From contig OMXC01000006.1 in the NCBI GenBank assembly GCA_900314925.1, forward strand, positions 186,001 through 250,000: a stretch of 64,000 bases of DNA, written 5' to 3'. The translations under genes were made by a program, and so were the position numbers. The DNA is from an uncultured Bacteroidales bacterium (GTDB taxonomy: Bacteria; Bacteroidota; Bacteroidia; Bacteroidales; P3). Below, one piece after another: positions 26,638 through 35,967 of the stretch. The notes under the pieces were generated by a model, which had not been told where the DNA came from, made no database searches, and saw only the letters and a program-made list of their open reading frames with translations. How positions within the stretch are numbered: position 1 is the stretch's first letter; every line of letters starts with the position of its first letter.

Positions 26638-29058
26638 ATGGATATTGAACAGAAACTGGGCTTCGTCCGCATAAGGCAGATGGTGGCAGAGCAATGCACC
26701 AACGCCCTCGCCGTCCGCATGGCTGGCGAGATGCACTATATGACCGACTACGAGACGCTGGGCCACGAGCTTAAGCTCACGGAGGAGATGAGGCAGATAG
26801 TGCTTATGGAGAGCGAGTTCCCCCAGCAGGACTTCATAGACCTCACCCCGATACTAACACACCTGCGCGTGGGCAACACGGTGATACCGCTGGAGAGCCT
26901 CTTTGACCTTAAACTCTCGCTGCGCACCATACGCGAATGCTACCACTTCCTCACCGCCGAAGAACACATGCAGTATGAGGCGTTGCGCAACGAGGCCGTC
27001 GAGGTGGAGCTTGGCTATGGCGGCAAGAGCTCGCAGCTCAACGTCATCAACTCGCTGCTGGGCAAGCTCATCGACGACCACGGCGAGCTCTACGACAACG
27101 CCTCCCCCGCCCTCGCCGAGATACGGCGCACCAAAGCACGCAAGGCCGCGGAGGTGGACGCGCAGGTCAACAGCACCTTGGCGCGTGCCAAACGCGAAGG
27201 CTGGGCACCGTCGGACGCCGAGGTGACGATCCGCGACGGGCGGCCCGTGATACCGCTGCTCACCACCCACCGCCGCAAGATACGCGGCCTGATACAGGAC
27301 GAGAGCGCCACACGCCAGACGGCCTTCGTGGAACCCAGCGAGGTGGTGGAGCTCGGCAACGACCTGCGTGAGCTGGAATTCGACGAGCGCCACGAGGTGC
27401 AGCGCATACTGCTGACTTTCAGCGACCGCCTGCGTCCACTGCTGCCGCAGCTCGACGAGGCTTACCGCTTCCTGGCAAAGATAGACTTCCTGAGGGCCAA
27501 AGCTCGTGTGGCCGTGGAGCTCAACGCCAGCGTGCCGATACTGCACGCCGGGCCCCGCATAGAATGGATGGATGCGCGCCACCCTATACTATACCTGCAG
27601 AAAAAGGACGCCGTTGTGCCTTTCAGCCTCTCTCTGGGCGAAGGACAGCGGGTACTGATAATCTCCGGCCCCAACGCCGGCGGCAAATCGGTGTGTCTGA
27701 AAGCCGTGGGCCTGATACAGTACATGCTGCAATGCGGCATGCCCGTGCCGCTACGCCCCACATCGGAGTGCGGCCTCTTCGGCAGCATATTCATAGACAT
27801 AGGCGACCAACAGAGCATCGACAACGACCTCTCCACATACACGTCGCACCTGCAGAACATGAAGACGCTGCTTGCCGAGGCCAGGGAAGACACCCTCTTC
27901 CTGCTCGACGAGCTGGGCGGCGGCACGGAACCCCGCAGCGGCTGCGCCATAGCGGAGGCGGTACTTGAGGAGCTCTACGACAAAGGGAGCTTCGGGGTGG
28001 TGACGACCCACTTCGCCGACCTGAAGCTGCTGGCCGACCGCATGCCAGGGATTGTCAATGGAGCCATGCTCTTCGACACCGTAGCCATGCGGCCCCTCTA
28101 CCGGCTGGCCGTGGGACACCCCGGCAGCAGCTTCGCCTTCGAGATTGCCGAGAGCATAGGCTTCCCCAAGGAGGTGCTCGACAAAGCAGGCGAGAAGGTG
28201 GGCCGCGAGCAGCTGAACTTCGAGCACCAGCTGCAGCAGCTGGAGATAGACAAGCGCGAGATAGCACGGCAGAAAGAGGAGCTGCGCGTGGCCGACGAGT
28301 TCTTGGGCGAGGTGACACAGAAATACCAGCGGCTGAACGACAGCCTGCAGGCCCGCCGGCACGAGATCATAGGCAGCGCCCGCCGCGAGGCGCAGCAGAT
28401 ACTGACCGACGCCAACCGCACCGTGGAACGCACCATCAGCGACATCAAGAGCGCCAAGGCCGAGAAGGAGGCCACACAGGCGGCAAGAGCCAAGCTGACC
28501 GAGGCCGCAGAGCAGGTGGAGAAAGAGATCAGGAAGGCCGATGAGAAACAGCGCCAGCACAAGCCAAAGGAGAGCACGGCCGAGCAGTCGATACCCGTCA
28601 CCGTTGGCTCAATAGTGCGCATCGACGGCGAGGAGACCTACGGCCAGGTGGTGGAGATAAAAGGGAAGAAGGCCGTCGTGGAGAGCAACAGCATCCGCAT
28701 GACCATACCACTCGGCCGCTTGCAGGGCACCGCCAAGCAGAAAATACCAACACAGAAAGCCACCGTCAGCGTGAGCCATTCCATATACGACGACATGAAC
28801 GACAAGCGCAAGAGCTTCAACCCCACCCTCGACCTGCGCGGCCACCGTGCCGAAGAGGCCATAGATATGCTGCACCGCTTCCTCGACGACGCCCTGCTGC
28901 TGAGCGAGAAGGAGGTGCGCATTCTGCACGGCAAGGGCTACGGCATACTGATGCAGGTAATACGCCAGGAGCTGCAGGCCTCGCGCGACGTGCGCACCTT
29001 CCACCCGGAGAAGCTTGAGCTCGGCGGCGAAGGCATCACGGTGGTGAACCTAAGATAG
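26638..29058 (+). CDS. mutS2: MutS2 ATPase/nuclease
   Basis: 806 residues, full length. The P-loop is GPNAGGKSVCLKAVGL; LDELGGGTEPRSGCA is the Walker B region. A long coiled coil (about 505-640, FEHQLQQLEIDKREIARQKE) is followed by a KOW-like segment and a C-terminal Smr nuclease domain (TLDLRGHRAEEA, then VRILHGKGYGIL). MutS2 proteins act on recombination intermediates and, in some bacteria, on collided ribosomes. 29-base gap after the amidase. Confidence 0.95.
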   Translation: MDIEQKLGFVRIRQMVAEQCTNALAVRMAGEMHYMTDYETLGHELKLTEEMRQIVLMESEFPQQDFIDLTPILTHLRVGNTVIPLESLFDLKLSLRTIRECYHFLTAEEHMQYEALRNEAVEVELGYGGKSSQLNVINSLLGKLIDDHGELYDNASPALAEIRRTKARKAAEVDAQVNSTLARAKREGWAPSDAEVTIRDGRPVIPLLTTHRRKIRGLIQDESATRQTAFVEPSEVVELGNDLRELEFDERHEVQRILLTFSDRLRPLLPQLDEAYRFLAKIDFLRAKARVAVELNASVPILHAGPRIEWMDARHPILYLQKKDAVVPFSLSLGEGQRVLIISGPNAGGKSVCLKAVGLIQYMLQCGMPVPLRPTSECGLFGSIFIDIGDQQSIDNDLSTYTSHLQNMKTLLAEAREDTLFLLDELGGGTEPRSGCAIAEAVLEELYDKGSFGVVTTHFADLKLLADRMPGIVNGAMLFDTVAMRPLYRLAVGHPGSSFAFEIAESIGFPKEVLDKAGEKVGREQLNFEHQLQQLEIDKREIARQKEELRVADEFLGEVTQKYQRLNDSLQARRHEIIGSARREAQQILTDANRTVERTISDIKSAKAEKEATQAARAKLTEAAEQVEKEIRKADEKQRQHKPKESTAEQSIPVTVGSIVRIDGEETYGQVVEIKGKKAVVESNSIRMTIPLGRLQGTAKQKIPTQKATVSVSHSIYDDMNDKRKSFNPTLDLRGHRAEEAIDMLHRFLDDALLLSEKEVRILHGKGYGILMQVIRQELQASRDVRTFHPEKLELGGEGITVVNLR

Positions 29059-29070
29059 ATTATAACAGTA

Positions 29071-30219
29071 ATGAAAGGCAACGAACTAAAACCAAGAATA
29101 GGCCTCTTCGGCCGGCGCAACGTTGGCAAGAGCACCATGGTGAACTTCCTCACCGGGCAGCAGACGGCCATCGTCAGCGACACGGCAGGCACCACCACCG
29201 ACCCCGTGCGCAAGAGCATGGAGATCGGCGGCATAGGGCCCGTGGTGCTCATAGACACCGCCGGCATCGACGACGAGGGCGAGCTGGGCAAGATGCGCGT
29301 GGAGAAAAGCATGGCGGCGCTGGCGGAAGTGGACCTGGCGCTGCTGCTATACACCGAAGGCTGCTACGGCGAGCCGGAGACGATGGTGGAGCGCTGGTGC
29401 ACGGAGCACGGCACACCGCTGCTCAAGGTGCTGACAAAGAAAGCCCCCATCGACAAAACGGCGCTGATAGCGCAGATAAAAGAAGCCCTGCCGGAGAGCG
29501 CCTACCGCGGACGCTCGCTGCTGGGCGACATCATAGGCCATGGCGACACCGTGGTGCTGGTGACGCCCATAGACAGCTCGGCCCCCGAAGGGAGGATGAT
29601 ACTGCCGCAGGTGCAGGTGCTGCGCGACCTGATGGACCTGCACGCGCAGGCCCTCTTCTGCCAGCCGCAGGAGCTGCCGGCAACGCTGGCGGCGCTCAAG
29701 GAGCCACCGTCACTGGTGGTCACCGACAGCCAGGCCTTCAAGCAAGTGGCCGCCATAGTGCCCGCCGACGTGCCGCTGACCAGCTTCAGCGTAGTGCTGG
29801 CCAGGCAGAAAGGGCTGTTTGCTGAGTACCTTGAGGGCACAAAGAGCATCGGCAGCCTGCAGGACGGCGACCGCGTGCTGCTGCTCGAAAGCTGCACGCA
29901 CAACGTCACCTGCGAGGACATAGGCCGCGTGAAGCTGCCCGCCGCCCTGCGCAAGACAACGGGCAAGGACCTGCAGTTCGAGATTATTGGCGGAGCCATG
30001 ACAGCCACCCACTACCCACTATCCACTACCCACTACAAACTGGTCATACAATGCGGCGGCTGCGTCATCACCGCGCAGCAGGTGCGGGCGCGCCTCCTGC
30101 CGGCTCTCGAGGCGGGCGTGCCCGTGAGCAACTACGGCCTTGCCCTGGCCTGGTGCAACGGCATCTTCGACAGGGCGACAAAAATATTCCAACAGACAAA
30201 CAAAACAACACAGCCATGA
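29071..30219 (+). CDS. hydF: [FeFe]-hydrogenase maturation GTPase HydF
   Basis: 382 residues. The G-domain has GRRNVGKSTMVNFLTGQ (G1), DTAGTTTDP (G2 region) and IDTAGIDDEGELG (G3). The C-terminal cluster-binding part has CTH followed later by CGGC, as in HydF. It is the scaffold for the H-cluster and normally works with HydE and HydG, which are not in this window. A heptamer repeat of CCACTAC type (30008-30035) is translated just before the CGGC motif. Stop overlaps the next start (ATGA). It implies an [FeFe] hydrogenase elsewhere in the genome. Confidence 0.93.
   Translation: MKGNELKPRIGLFGRRNVGKSTMVNFLTGQQTAIVSDTAGTTTDPVRKSMEIGGIGPVVLIDTAGIDDEGELGKMRVEKSMAALAEVDLALLLYTEGCYGEPETMVERWCTEHGTPLLKVLTKKAPIDKTALIAQIKEALPESAYRGRSLLGDIIGHGDTVVLVTPIDSSAPEGRMILPQVQVLRDLMDLHAQALFCQPQELPATLAALKEPPSLVVTDSQAFKQVAAIVPADVPLTSFSVVLARQKGLFAEYLEGTKSIGSLQDGDRVLLLESCTHNVTCEDIGRVKLPAALRKTTGKDLQFEIIGGAMTATHYPLSTTHYKLVIQCGGCVITAQQVRARLLPALEAGVPVSNYGLALAWCNGIFDRATKIFQQTNKTTQP
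30008..30035 (+). repeat. Heptamer repeat inside hydF
   Basis: Four 7-base units (CCCACTA twice, TCCACTA, CCCACTA) lie in the coding sequence and encode a His/Tyr/Ser/Thr-rich stretch at residues about 313-322. The same unit, in the opposite orientation, is in the GT9 gene at 56388. Confidence 0.7.
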
Positions 30220-30842
30220 ACGACAATAAATTCATCATCCTCGTGAACCGCGAGGCAGGCTCAGGCGGCAAGGAAATAGCCGAGAAGCTGGGCGAAATGC
30301 TCAACGTCAACGTTTACAGCAAAGCGGCCATCAAAGGTCTGGTGCAACACTTCGGCCTCAGCGAGAACGAGATTGAGCACATACGCTCGCACAAGCAGAA
30401 CTGGTGGGACGAAGTGTGCCAGTTCCACAAGCAGTTCGCCGCGGCCAGCGACCCACTGACCATAGACCGCGAAGTCACCCCCATGCAGCTCTACCATGCC
30501 GAAGCCAAGCTGCTCAAGGCGCTCGCCGCCGAAGAGTCGTGCATCATCGTGGGCCGTGCCGGCTTCCACATCTTCAAAGACAACCCTGACGCTATAAGGA
30601 TATTCATCGTCGCCGACCGCGAAGACCGCATAGCCCGCATCGCCGGCAAGCTGAACGTCTCCGACAAGGAGGCCGCGAAGATCATCGACGAAGTTGACAA
30701 ACAGCGCGAGAACTTCACCAAGACCTTCGCCGGCGTGTCGCGCTACGACGTGCGCAACTACGACCTCATGTACAACGCCTCACACATAAAGCCCGACACC
30801 ATAGCCCGCTCGCTGGCATTCACCATCAAAGACAAACAATGA
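30216..30842 (+). CDS. Cytidylate-kinase-like protein
   Basis: 208 residues from the ATG overlapping the hydF stop. ILVNREAGSGGKEIAEKLGE is a P-loop-like start of the cytidylate-kinase-like family, in which the last P-loop residues differ from canonical GKS. IIVGRAGFHIFKDNPDAIRI and AKIIDEVDKQRENFTKTF follow, as in the family. The substrate is not established for these proteins. It overlaps folA by 4 bases. Confidence 0.82.
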   Translation: MNDNKFIILVNREAGSGGKEIAEKLGEMLNVNVYSKAAIKGLVQHFGLSENEIEHIRSHKQNWWDEVCQFHKQFAAASDPLTIDREVTPMQLYHAEAKLLKALAAEESCIIVGRAGFHIFKDNPDAIRIFIVADREDRIARIAGKLNVSDKEAAKIIDEVDKQRENFTKTFAGVSRYDVRNYDLMYNASHIKPDTIARSLAFTIKDKQ

Positions 30843-31369
30843 CCGCCATGGTTGACACACACAAGAAACCGAACCTCAGCATAATAGTGGCCATAGCGCA
30901 GAACGGGGCCATCGGCAAGGACAACGACCTGCTGTGGCACCTCAGCGGCGACCTCAAGCGCTTCAAGCAGCTCACCACCGGCCACCCAGTCGTCATGGGC
31001 CGCAAGACGTGGGACAGCCTGCCCAAGCGCCCGCTGCCCAAGCGGCAGAACATCGTCATGACCAACAACCCCGACTTCGCAGCCGACGGCGCCACGGTGG
31101 TGCACAGCGTCAACGACCTCTTCAACGTGCTGAAAGACTGCGACGACGAGGTCTTCGTCATGGGCGGCGCCGCCATCTACAAAGCCCTTCTGCCCTTCTG
31201 CCAGCGGCTCTACATCACGCGCGTCTACCGCGACTACGAGGCCGACGTCTACTTCCCCACCATCGACATGTCGGAGTTCACCCTCGTGAGCCTCGGCGAG
31301 CCCATGCAGGACGAAGAGAGCGGCCTGGACTTCGCCTACGAAGAATACGAGAGGAAATACAGACTATGA
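30839..31369 (+). CDS. folA: Dihydrofolate reductase
   Basis: 176 residues. LSIIVAIAQNGAIGKDNDLL and WHLSGDLKRFKQLT form the N-terminal substrate and cofactor site, followed by HPVVMGRKTWDSLPKRPLP. It reduces dihydrofolate with NADPH. The start used overlaps the previous stop (ATGA); a downstream Met at residue 4 is an alternative. It overlaps cinA by 4 bases. folD lies separately at 37.6 kb. Confidence 0.95.
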   Translation: MTAMVDTHKKPNLSIIVAIAQNGAIGKDNDLLWHLSGDLKRFKQLTTGHPVVMGRKTWDSLPKRPLPKRQNIVMTNNPDFAADGATVVHSVNDLFNVLKDCDDEVFVMGGAAIYKALLPFCQRLYITRVYRDYEADVYFPTIDMSEFTLVSLGEPMQDEESGLDFAYEEYERKYRL

Positions 31370-32616
31370 ACACAGTAAAAATCATCAACATAGGCGACGA
31401 GCTGCTGCTGGGGCAGGTCGTCAACACCAACGCCTCGACCATGGGCCGCATGCTCACCGAGGCGGGCTTCGAGGTGGCCTGCGTCGAAGTGGTGGGCGAC
31501 CGGCGCGACGACATCATGCGGGCCCTCGGCGACCACGAGCGCTACGACATCGTGCTCATCACCGGCGGCCTCGGCCCCACCAAGGACGACATCACCAAGA
31601 AGCTGCTCTGCGAATACTTCGGCAGCGAGCTGGTGGAGAGCGCGGTGGCGCTGGAAAACGTGAAGAGAATCTTCGCCGTGCGCGGCTTCGAGCTGACGCC
31701 CGTCAACCGCGCCCAGGCCCTGGTGCCCAAGTGCTGCGAGGTGCTCAACAACGATGTGGGCACGGCGCCCTGCATGTGGTTCGGCGGCAAGACCGTCGTG
31801 GTGTCGATGCCCGGCGTGCCGCACGAGATGGAGTGGCTCATGCAGAACCGCGTCGTCCCCAAGCTGCAGGAGACATTCCTGACGGAGACCATCATCAACA
31901 AGAACATCCTCACGCAGGGCATCGGCGAGAGCTTCCTGAGCGACCTCATCGAGCCGTGGGAGCTGGCGCTTCCCGAGAGCATACGGCTGGCCTACCTGCC
32001 CGTGGCGGGCATGACCAAGCTGCGCCTGACGGCACGCGGCCCCCGCCAGGATGCCGACAGGCTGCACAAGGCCATCGGCGACGCCCTGGACGGGCTCTAC
32101 CGCATTGCCGGCCAGTATATCGTAGGCGAAGACTGCGAGACCCTCGCCGAGCTGGTGCACAAGACCCTCACCGCGCGCGGCCTGACGCTGGCCACCGCCG
32201 AGAGCTGCACCGGCGGCACCATAGCCAGCCTGCTGACGGCGCAGGCCGGAGCCTCGGCCTACTTCCGCGGCGGCGTGGTGGCCTACAGCAACGCGGTGAA
32301 GGAGAGCGCCCTCGGCGTGCAGCACAGCACGCTGGAAGCCCACGGCGCCGTGAGCGAGGAGACGGCGCGCGAGATGGCCGAAGGGGTGCGCCGGCGCCTC
32401 GGTGCCGACCTGGCAATAGCCACCACAGGCATCGCCGGCCCCGACGGCGGCACCAAGGAGAAGCCCGTGGGCACGGTGTGGATCGCCGTGGCCGACGCCA
32501 CACACACTGAGGCCCAGCTCCTCTCGTTCCCCGGCCGCAGACGCCAGCAGAACATCGACCGCACCGTCAACCAAGCCTTCTCAATGCTAATACACACGAT
32601 ATGCCAAAAGCACTGA
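31366..32616 (+). CDS. cinA: CinA, NMN deamidase / competence-damage protein
   Basis: 416 residues. The N-terminal MoaB/MogA-like domain begins NTVKIINIGDELLLGQVVNT and has ITGGLGPTKDDITK. The C-terminal amidase domain has TAESCTGGTIASLLT and ATTGIAGPDGGTKEKPVGTV. The family deamidates nicotinamide mononucleotide in pyridine nucleotide recycling. Stop overlaps the next gene by 16 bases. Confidence 0.93.
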   Translation: MNTVKIINIGDELLLGQVVNTNASTMGRMLTEAGFEVACVEVVGDRRDDIMRALGDHERYDIVLITGGLGPTKDDITKKLLCEYFGSELVESAVALENVKRIFAVRGFELTPVNRAQALVPKCCEVLNNDVGTAPCMWFGGKTVVVSMPGVPHEMEWLMQNRVVPKLQETFLTETIINKNILTQGIGESFLSDLIEPWELALPESIRLAYLPVAGMTKLRLTARGPRQDADRLHKAIGDALDGLYRIAGQYIVGEDCETLAELVHKTLTARGLTLATAESCTGGTIASLLTAQAGASAYFRGGVVAYSNAVKESALGVQHSTLEAHGAVSEETAREMAEGVRRRLGADLAIATTGIAGPDGGTKEKPVGTVWIAVADATHTEAQLLSFPGRRRQQNIDRTVNQAFSMLIHTICQKH

Positions 32617-32978
32617 TAACCATACTGCTGCTCATCGTCAGCAACATCTTCATGACCTTCGCCTGGTATGGCAACCTCAAGCTCACCGAACTGAAGATCA
32701 ACACCAGCTGGCCGCTGATACTCATCATCCTCACCTCGTGGGGCGTGGCCTTCTTCGAGTACTCGTTCATGATACCCGCCAACCGCATAGGCAGCCAGAT
32801 CAACGGCGGCCCCTTCTCGCTGATGCAGCTCAAGATACTGGCCGAGTGCATCTCGCTCACCGTCTTCACCGTCATCGTGGCCACCGTCTTCAAGAGCGAG
32901 CCCATCCGCTGGAACCACCTCGTCAGCTTCGTCTTCATCCTGCTGGCCGTGGTCTTCGCCTTCTGGAAAACGAAATAG
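32601..32978 (+). CDS. DUF486-family membrane protein
   Basis: 125 residues with four predicted transmembrane helices (about 4-22, 38-57, 72-95 and 103-121). The conserved FMTFAWYGNLK start and FFEYSFMIPANRIG match the DUF486 (DMT-like) family. Inner-membrane protein of unknown function. It overlaps the 3' end of cinA by 16 bases and is the last gene before array 6. Confidence 0.85.
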   Translation: MPKALITILLLIVSNIFMTFAWYGNLKLTELKINTSWPLILIILTSWGVAFFEYSFMIPANRIGSQINGGPFSLMQLKILAECISLTVFTVIVATVFKSEPIRWNHLVSFVFILLAVVFAFWKTK

Positions 32979-33072
32979 ACTGCGCAGGTAACACACTGAG
33001 CTACAGACCGTAGAGTCACCATCCGACCGACAGCACAAGCAGATAGTCACCTATCTGCTTATTTTTGTGCAT

Positions 33073-33171
33073 TTTCCACGTCATTTCAACGATACTTCAA
33101 CGATACTTCAACGATATTTCAACGATAGACATCGTTGATGTATCGTTATACTTTCGTTGATGTATCGTTGT
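33073..33171. repeat. 11-base-periodic inverted array 6 (A/T-rich type)
   Basis: Nine 11-base units. The left side holds TTTCAACGATA, CTTCAACGATA twice and TTTCAACGATA again; the right side holds units of the (T)ATCGTTGATG and TATCGTTATAC type. The centre is near 33128. The grammar is the same CTTCRRnnnnn as in the GC-rich arrays, but the bases are different. It lies between two genes in the same direction. Confidence 0.8.
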
Positions 33172-33249
33172 TCGATGGGTTTGCCGGGGGGCCGGCATGC
33201 GGGCAATAAAAAGCTGCGGACGGCGTTATTATATGAAAATACATTCTAT

Positions 33250-35349
33250 ATGAAAAAGAGATGGCTTGTCTTTATCCTGCCGCTGCTGCTGGCGGCCTGC
33301 ACGCAGAAGGCTGAACGCATGGAGCTGAGCGACTGGCAGTTTGAATACAACGGGCAGCGTTACCCCGCCACCGTGCCGGGATTCATCCACACAGACCTTA
33401 TGGCCAACGGACTCATCCCCGACCCATACTACGGCACCAACGAGGACTCGGTGCAGTGGGTGAGTGGGCGTGCGTGGGTGTACACGACACGCGTGCTGAA
33501 GAAAGACCTGCCGAAAGACAGGACACAATACCTTGTGTTCGAGGGCGTGGCAGGCACGGCCGAACTGACAATCAACAACGAACTGGTTGGTTATATAGAC
33601 AACATGTTTGCACGCTACGAGGTACCGTTTGTGCACGACTTTCCCGGCGACACAATGAATATACGGCTGACCGTCTGGCCACTGCCCGCGGCTACAGGCG
33701 ACACCAGCGCCATCATGATGGACGGGGTGCCGATGTCTGACTCGCTGCTCGAGGCCCGGTATGGCATTCCCATCCCCGACCGGCGCGCTTTCTGGCGAAT
33801 AGCGCCATACCAGATGGGTTGGGACTGGGGCCCCGAGCTGCCCACATGCGGCATCTGGAAGCCGGTGTACATCACCAGCAAATCTCAATCAGAACTAAAC
33901 AATTCTTTTTGTTCTTTTAGTTCTGATTGGAATAAAATAGAACTCCGGCAGGAGCAGGACTCCATCGGCCGGAGCTTCACCTTCTACCGTGACGGCAAGC
34001 CCATCTTCATCAAGGGCGCCAACTGGATACCCGTCCACAGCTTCCCCGTTCTGGACGAAGCGCAGAAAGCCCGCTACCGCCACCTCCTCTGCTCCGCCAA
34101 GGAGGCGGGGTTCAACATGGTACGCATCTGGGGCGGCGGCATCTACGAGCACGACTACTTCTACGACCTCTGCGACTCGCTGGGCCTCATGGTCTGGCAG
34201 GACTTCGTCTTCGCCGGCACACCCTATCCCGACAACGAGGAGATGCTGGAGAGCATCCGCGAGGAGGCCCGCCAGCAGGTGGCCCGCCTCTCCAAGCACC
34301 CCTGCATCGTCCTGTGGTGCGGCAACAACGAGGTGAAAAACGGCTGGGAAGACTGGGGTTGGCAGAGCCAATTCAACTGGACGCCCGAGCAGCGCGCCCG
34401 CCTGGAGAAGGCCATGGACACCATCTTCGGCTACTCAAGCACGACGAGCAACACCAGCTCCACCAGCATCCTGGCGAAGGCCGTCCGCGACTGCGACCCG
34501 CTGCAGCGCCCCTACATCACCACCTCGCCGCTCTACGGCTGGGGCCACCCCGAGTGCACCACCCACGGCGACAGCCACTACTGGGGCGTCTGGTGGGGCG
34601 AGCTGCCCTTCGAGGTGTACAAGGAGAAGACAGGCCGCTTCATGAGCGAATACGGATTCCAGAGCTACCCGATGATGAGCTCCATCCGCCAGTTCTGCCC
34701 GGAAGACCAGCTCAACATCGACTCCCCCACCCTGCGCAACCACCAGAAGCACAGCCGCGGCCGCGAAATCATCGACAAGGCCATGCGCCAGTACTACGGC
34801 TTCGACAGCCGCACCCTCGGCCTCGAGGACTACGCCTACGTCAGCCAGCTGCTACAAGCCTGGGGCGTGGGCTACGGCATACTCTGCCACCTCAGCGACC
34901 CGCGCTGCAGCGGCACCCTCTACTGGCAGCTCAACGACTGCTGGCCGGTGGCATCGTGGTCATCCATCGACTATTACGGCAACTGGAAAGCCCTCCAATA
35001 CCGCGCACAGGCACTCTACGACGACAACGTCGACCTGAAGAAATGGGGACAATACTACAGCGTCTACCCCAAGGACCGCACCTACGCCGAGCCGAAATAC
35101 AACATCAGCCAGGCCTGGCAGAGCGACGGCAGCCTCGTGGTGACCATCAAAGCCGGGAGCGACCTCTACGACGTATACATAGAGACCGTGCCGCACATCG
35201 ACGGGCATTTCACACGCAACTTCGTCGACCTCCGCGCCGGCGAGAAGCTGACAGCAAAACTAATCCCCGCCGACCCGGAAGCCGATGTCAGCGGAGTGAA
35301 GATTGCAATAAAGACACTAAATGATATATACCGTCACAACGGCAGGTAG
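33250..35349 (+). CDS. Beta-mannosidase-like GH2 lipoprotein lacking one domain
   Basis: 699 residues from the ATG at 33250, chosen for the lipoprotein signal (LVFILPLLLAACTQKAE). The N-terminal jelly-roll domain (WQFEYNGQRYPATVPGFIHT to GIWKPVYITS) joins directly to the catalytic barrel (RDGKPIFIKGANWIP). The acid/base is in LWCGNNEV and the nucleophile in FMSEYGFQS, so the active site is intact. The Ig-like domain of about 90-100 residues that GH2 mannosidases normally carry between them is missing, and the junction is an A/T-rich hairpin sequence (33886-33929). The predicted product is exported and anchored. It overlaps rsmG by 16 bases, tail to tail. Confidence 0.8.
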   Translation: MKKRWLVFILPLLLAACTQKAERMELSDWQFEYNGQRYPATVPGFIHTDLMANGLIPDPYYGTNEDSVQWVSGRAWVYTTRVLKKDLPKDRTQYLVFEGVAGTAELTINNELVGYIDNMFARYEVPFVHDFPGDTMNIRLTVWPLPAATGDTSAIMMDGVPMSDSLLEARYGIPIPDRRAFWRIAPYQMGWDWGPELPTCGIWKPVYITSKSQSELNNSFCSFSSDWNKIELRQEQDSIGRSFTFYRDGKPIFIKGANWIPVHSFPVLDEAQKARYRHLLCSAKEAGFNMVRIWGGGIYEHDYFYDLCDSLGLMVWQDFVFAGTPYPDNEEMLESIREEARQQVARLSKHPCIVLWCGNNEVKNGWEDWGWQSQFNWTPEQRARLEKAMDTIFGYSSTTSNTSSTSILAKAVRDCDPLQRPYITTSPLYGWGHPECTTHGDSHYWGVWWGELPFEVYKEKTGRFMSEYGFQSYPMMSSIRQFCPEDQLNIDSPTLRNHQKHSRGREIIDKAMRQYYGFDSRTLGLEDYAYVSQLLQAWGVGYGILCHLSDPRCSGTLYWQLNDCWPVASWSSIDYYGNWKALQYRAQALYDDNVDLKKWGQYYSVYPKDRTYAEPKYNISQAWQSDGSLVVTIKAGSDLYDVYIETVPHIDGHFTRNFVDLRAGEKLTAKLIPADPEADVSGVKIAIKTLNDIYRHNGR
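33886..33929. repeat. Perfect inverted repeat inside the mannosidase gene
   Basis: Two 14-base arms (33886-33899 and 33916-33929; CAATCAGAACTAAA and its complement) with a 16-base loop lie inside the coding sequence, A/T-rich against a GC-rich gene. It keeps the reading frame and marks the place of the missing domain. Confidence 0.8.
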
Positions 35350-35954
35350 ATGACCTTCTTGGTCTCGAACCACTCGCCGTCGAACCACTCACCGATGTCC
35401 CAGGTCTTCACCTTGTGACGGAAGGCGAAGAGCTCGTTGGTGAGGTCGCCGCCTTTCAGATAGAGGATGCCGTTGCGCAGGGTGTTGTACTGCGTCTTGG
35501 ACACCTTCTTCTTCACCCAAGGCACAAACTCGCCCAGCGTGGTGACGGCCCTCGACACCACGAAGTCGTACTCGCCGTCCAGCTGCTCGGCCCTCGTCTG
35601 CATGGCCTTGGTGTTCTTCAAGCCAAGCCTCTCGACAACGTCATTCACCACCTTTATCTTCTTGCCGATGGAGTCAACCAGCGTGAAGCGTGCCTCCGGG
35701 AACATAACCGCCAGCGGCACACCGGGGAAGCCTCCTCCTGTGCCCACGTCGAGCACCTCGGTCATCGGGGCGAAACGTATGGCTTTGGCTATGGCGAGTG
35801 AGTGCAGCACATGGTGCTCGTAGAAGTTCTCCATGTCCTTGCGCGAGATAACGTTGATCTGCGCGTTCCACTCCTCGTACAAAGGCAACAGAGCGGCAAA
35901 CTGCTCGCGCTGCCGCTCCGTAAGTTCCGGGAAGTATTTCAGAATAAAATCCAC
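35334..35954 (-). CDS. rsmG: 16S rRNA (guanine-N7) methyltransferase RsmG
   Basis: 206 residues. The S-adenosylmethionine site is VLDVGTGGGFPGVPLAVMFP with LVDSIGKKIKVV. The N-terminal YEEWNAQINVISRKDMENFY and FYEHHVLHSLAIA are typical of RsmG/GidB. It methylates G527 of 16S rRNA. It is 13 bases downstream of rpoD and probably co-transcribed with it. Confidence 0.95.
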   Translation of the reverse strand: MDFILKYFPELTERQREQFAALLPLYEEWNAQINVISRKDMENFYEHHVLHSLAIAKAIRFAPMTEVLDVGTGGGFPGVPLAVMFPEARFTLVDSIGKKIKVVNDVVERLGLKNTKAMQTRAEQLDGEYDFVVSRAVTTLGEFVPWVKKKVSKTQYNTLRNGILYLKGGDLTNELFAFRHKVKTWDIGEWFDGEWFETKKVIYLPL

Positions 35955-35967
35955 CCTTCGACAAGCA

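Noticed and set aside
33250..35349. Mannosidase as a pseudogene
   Set aside because: The frame is open across the missing domain, and the signal peptide and both catalytic Glu motifs are intact.
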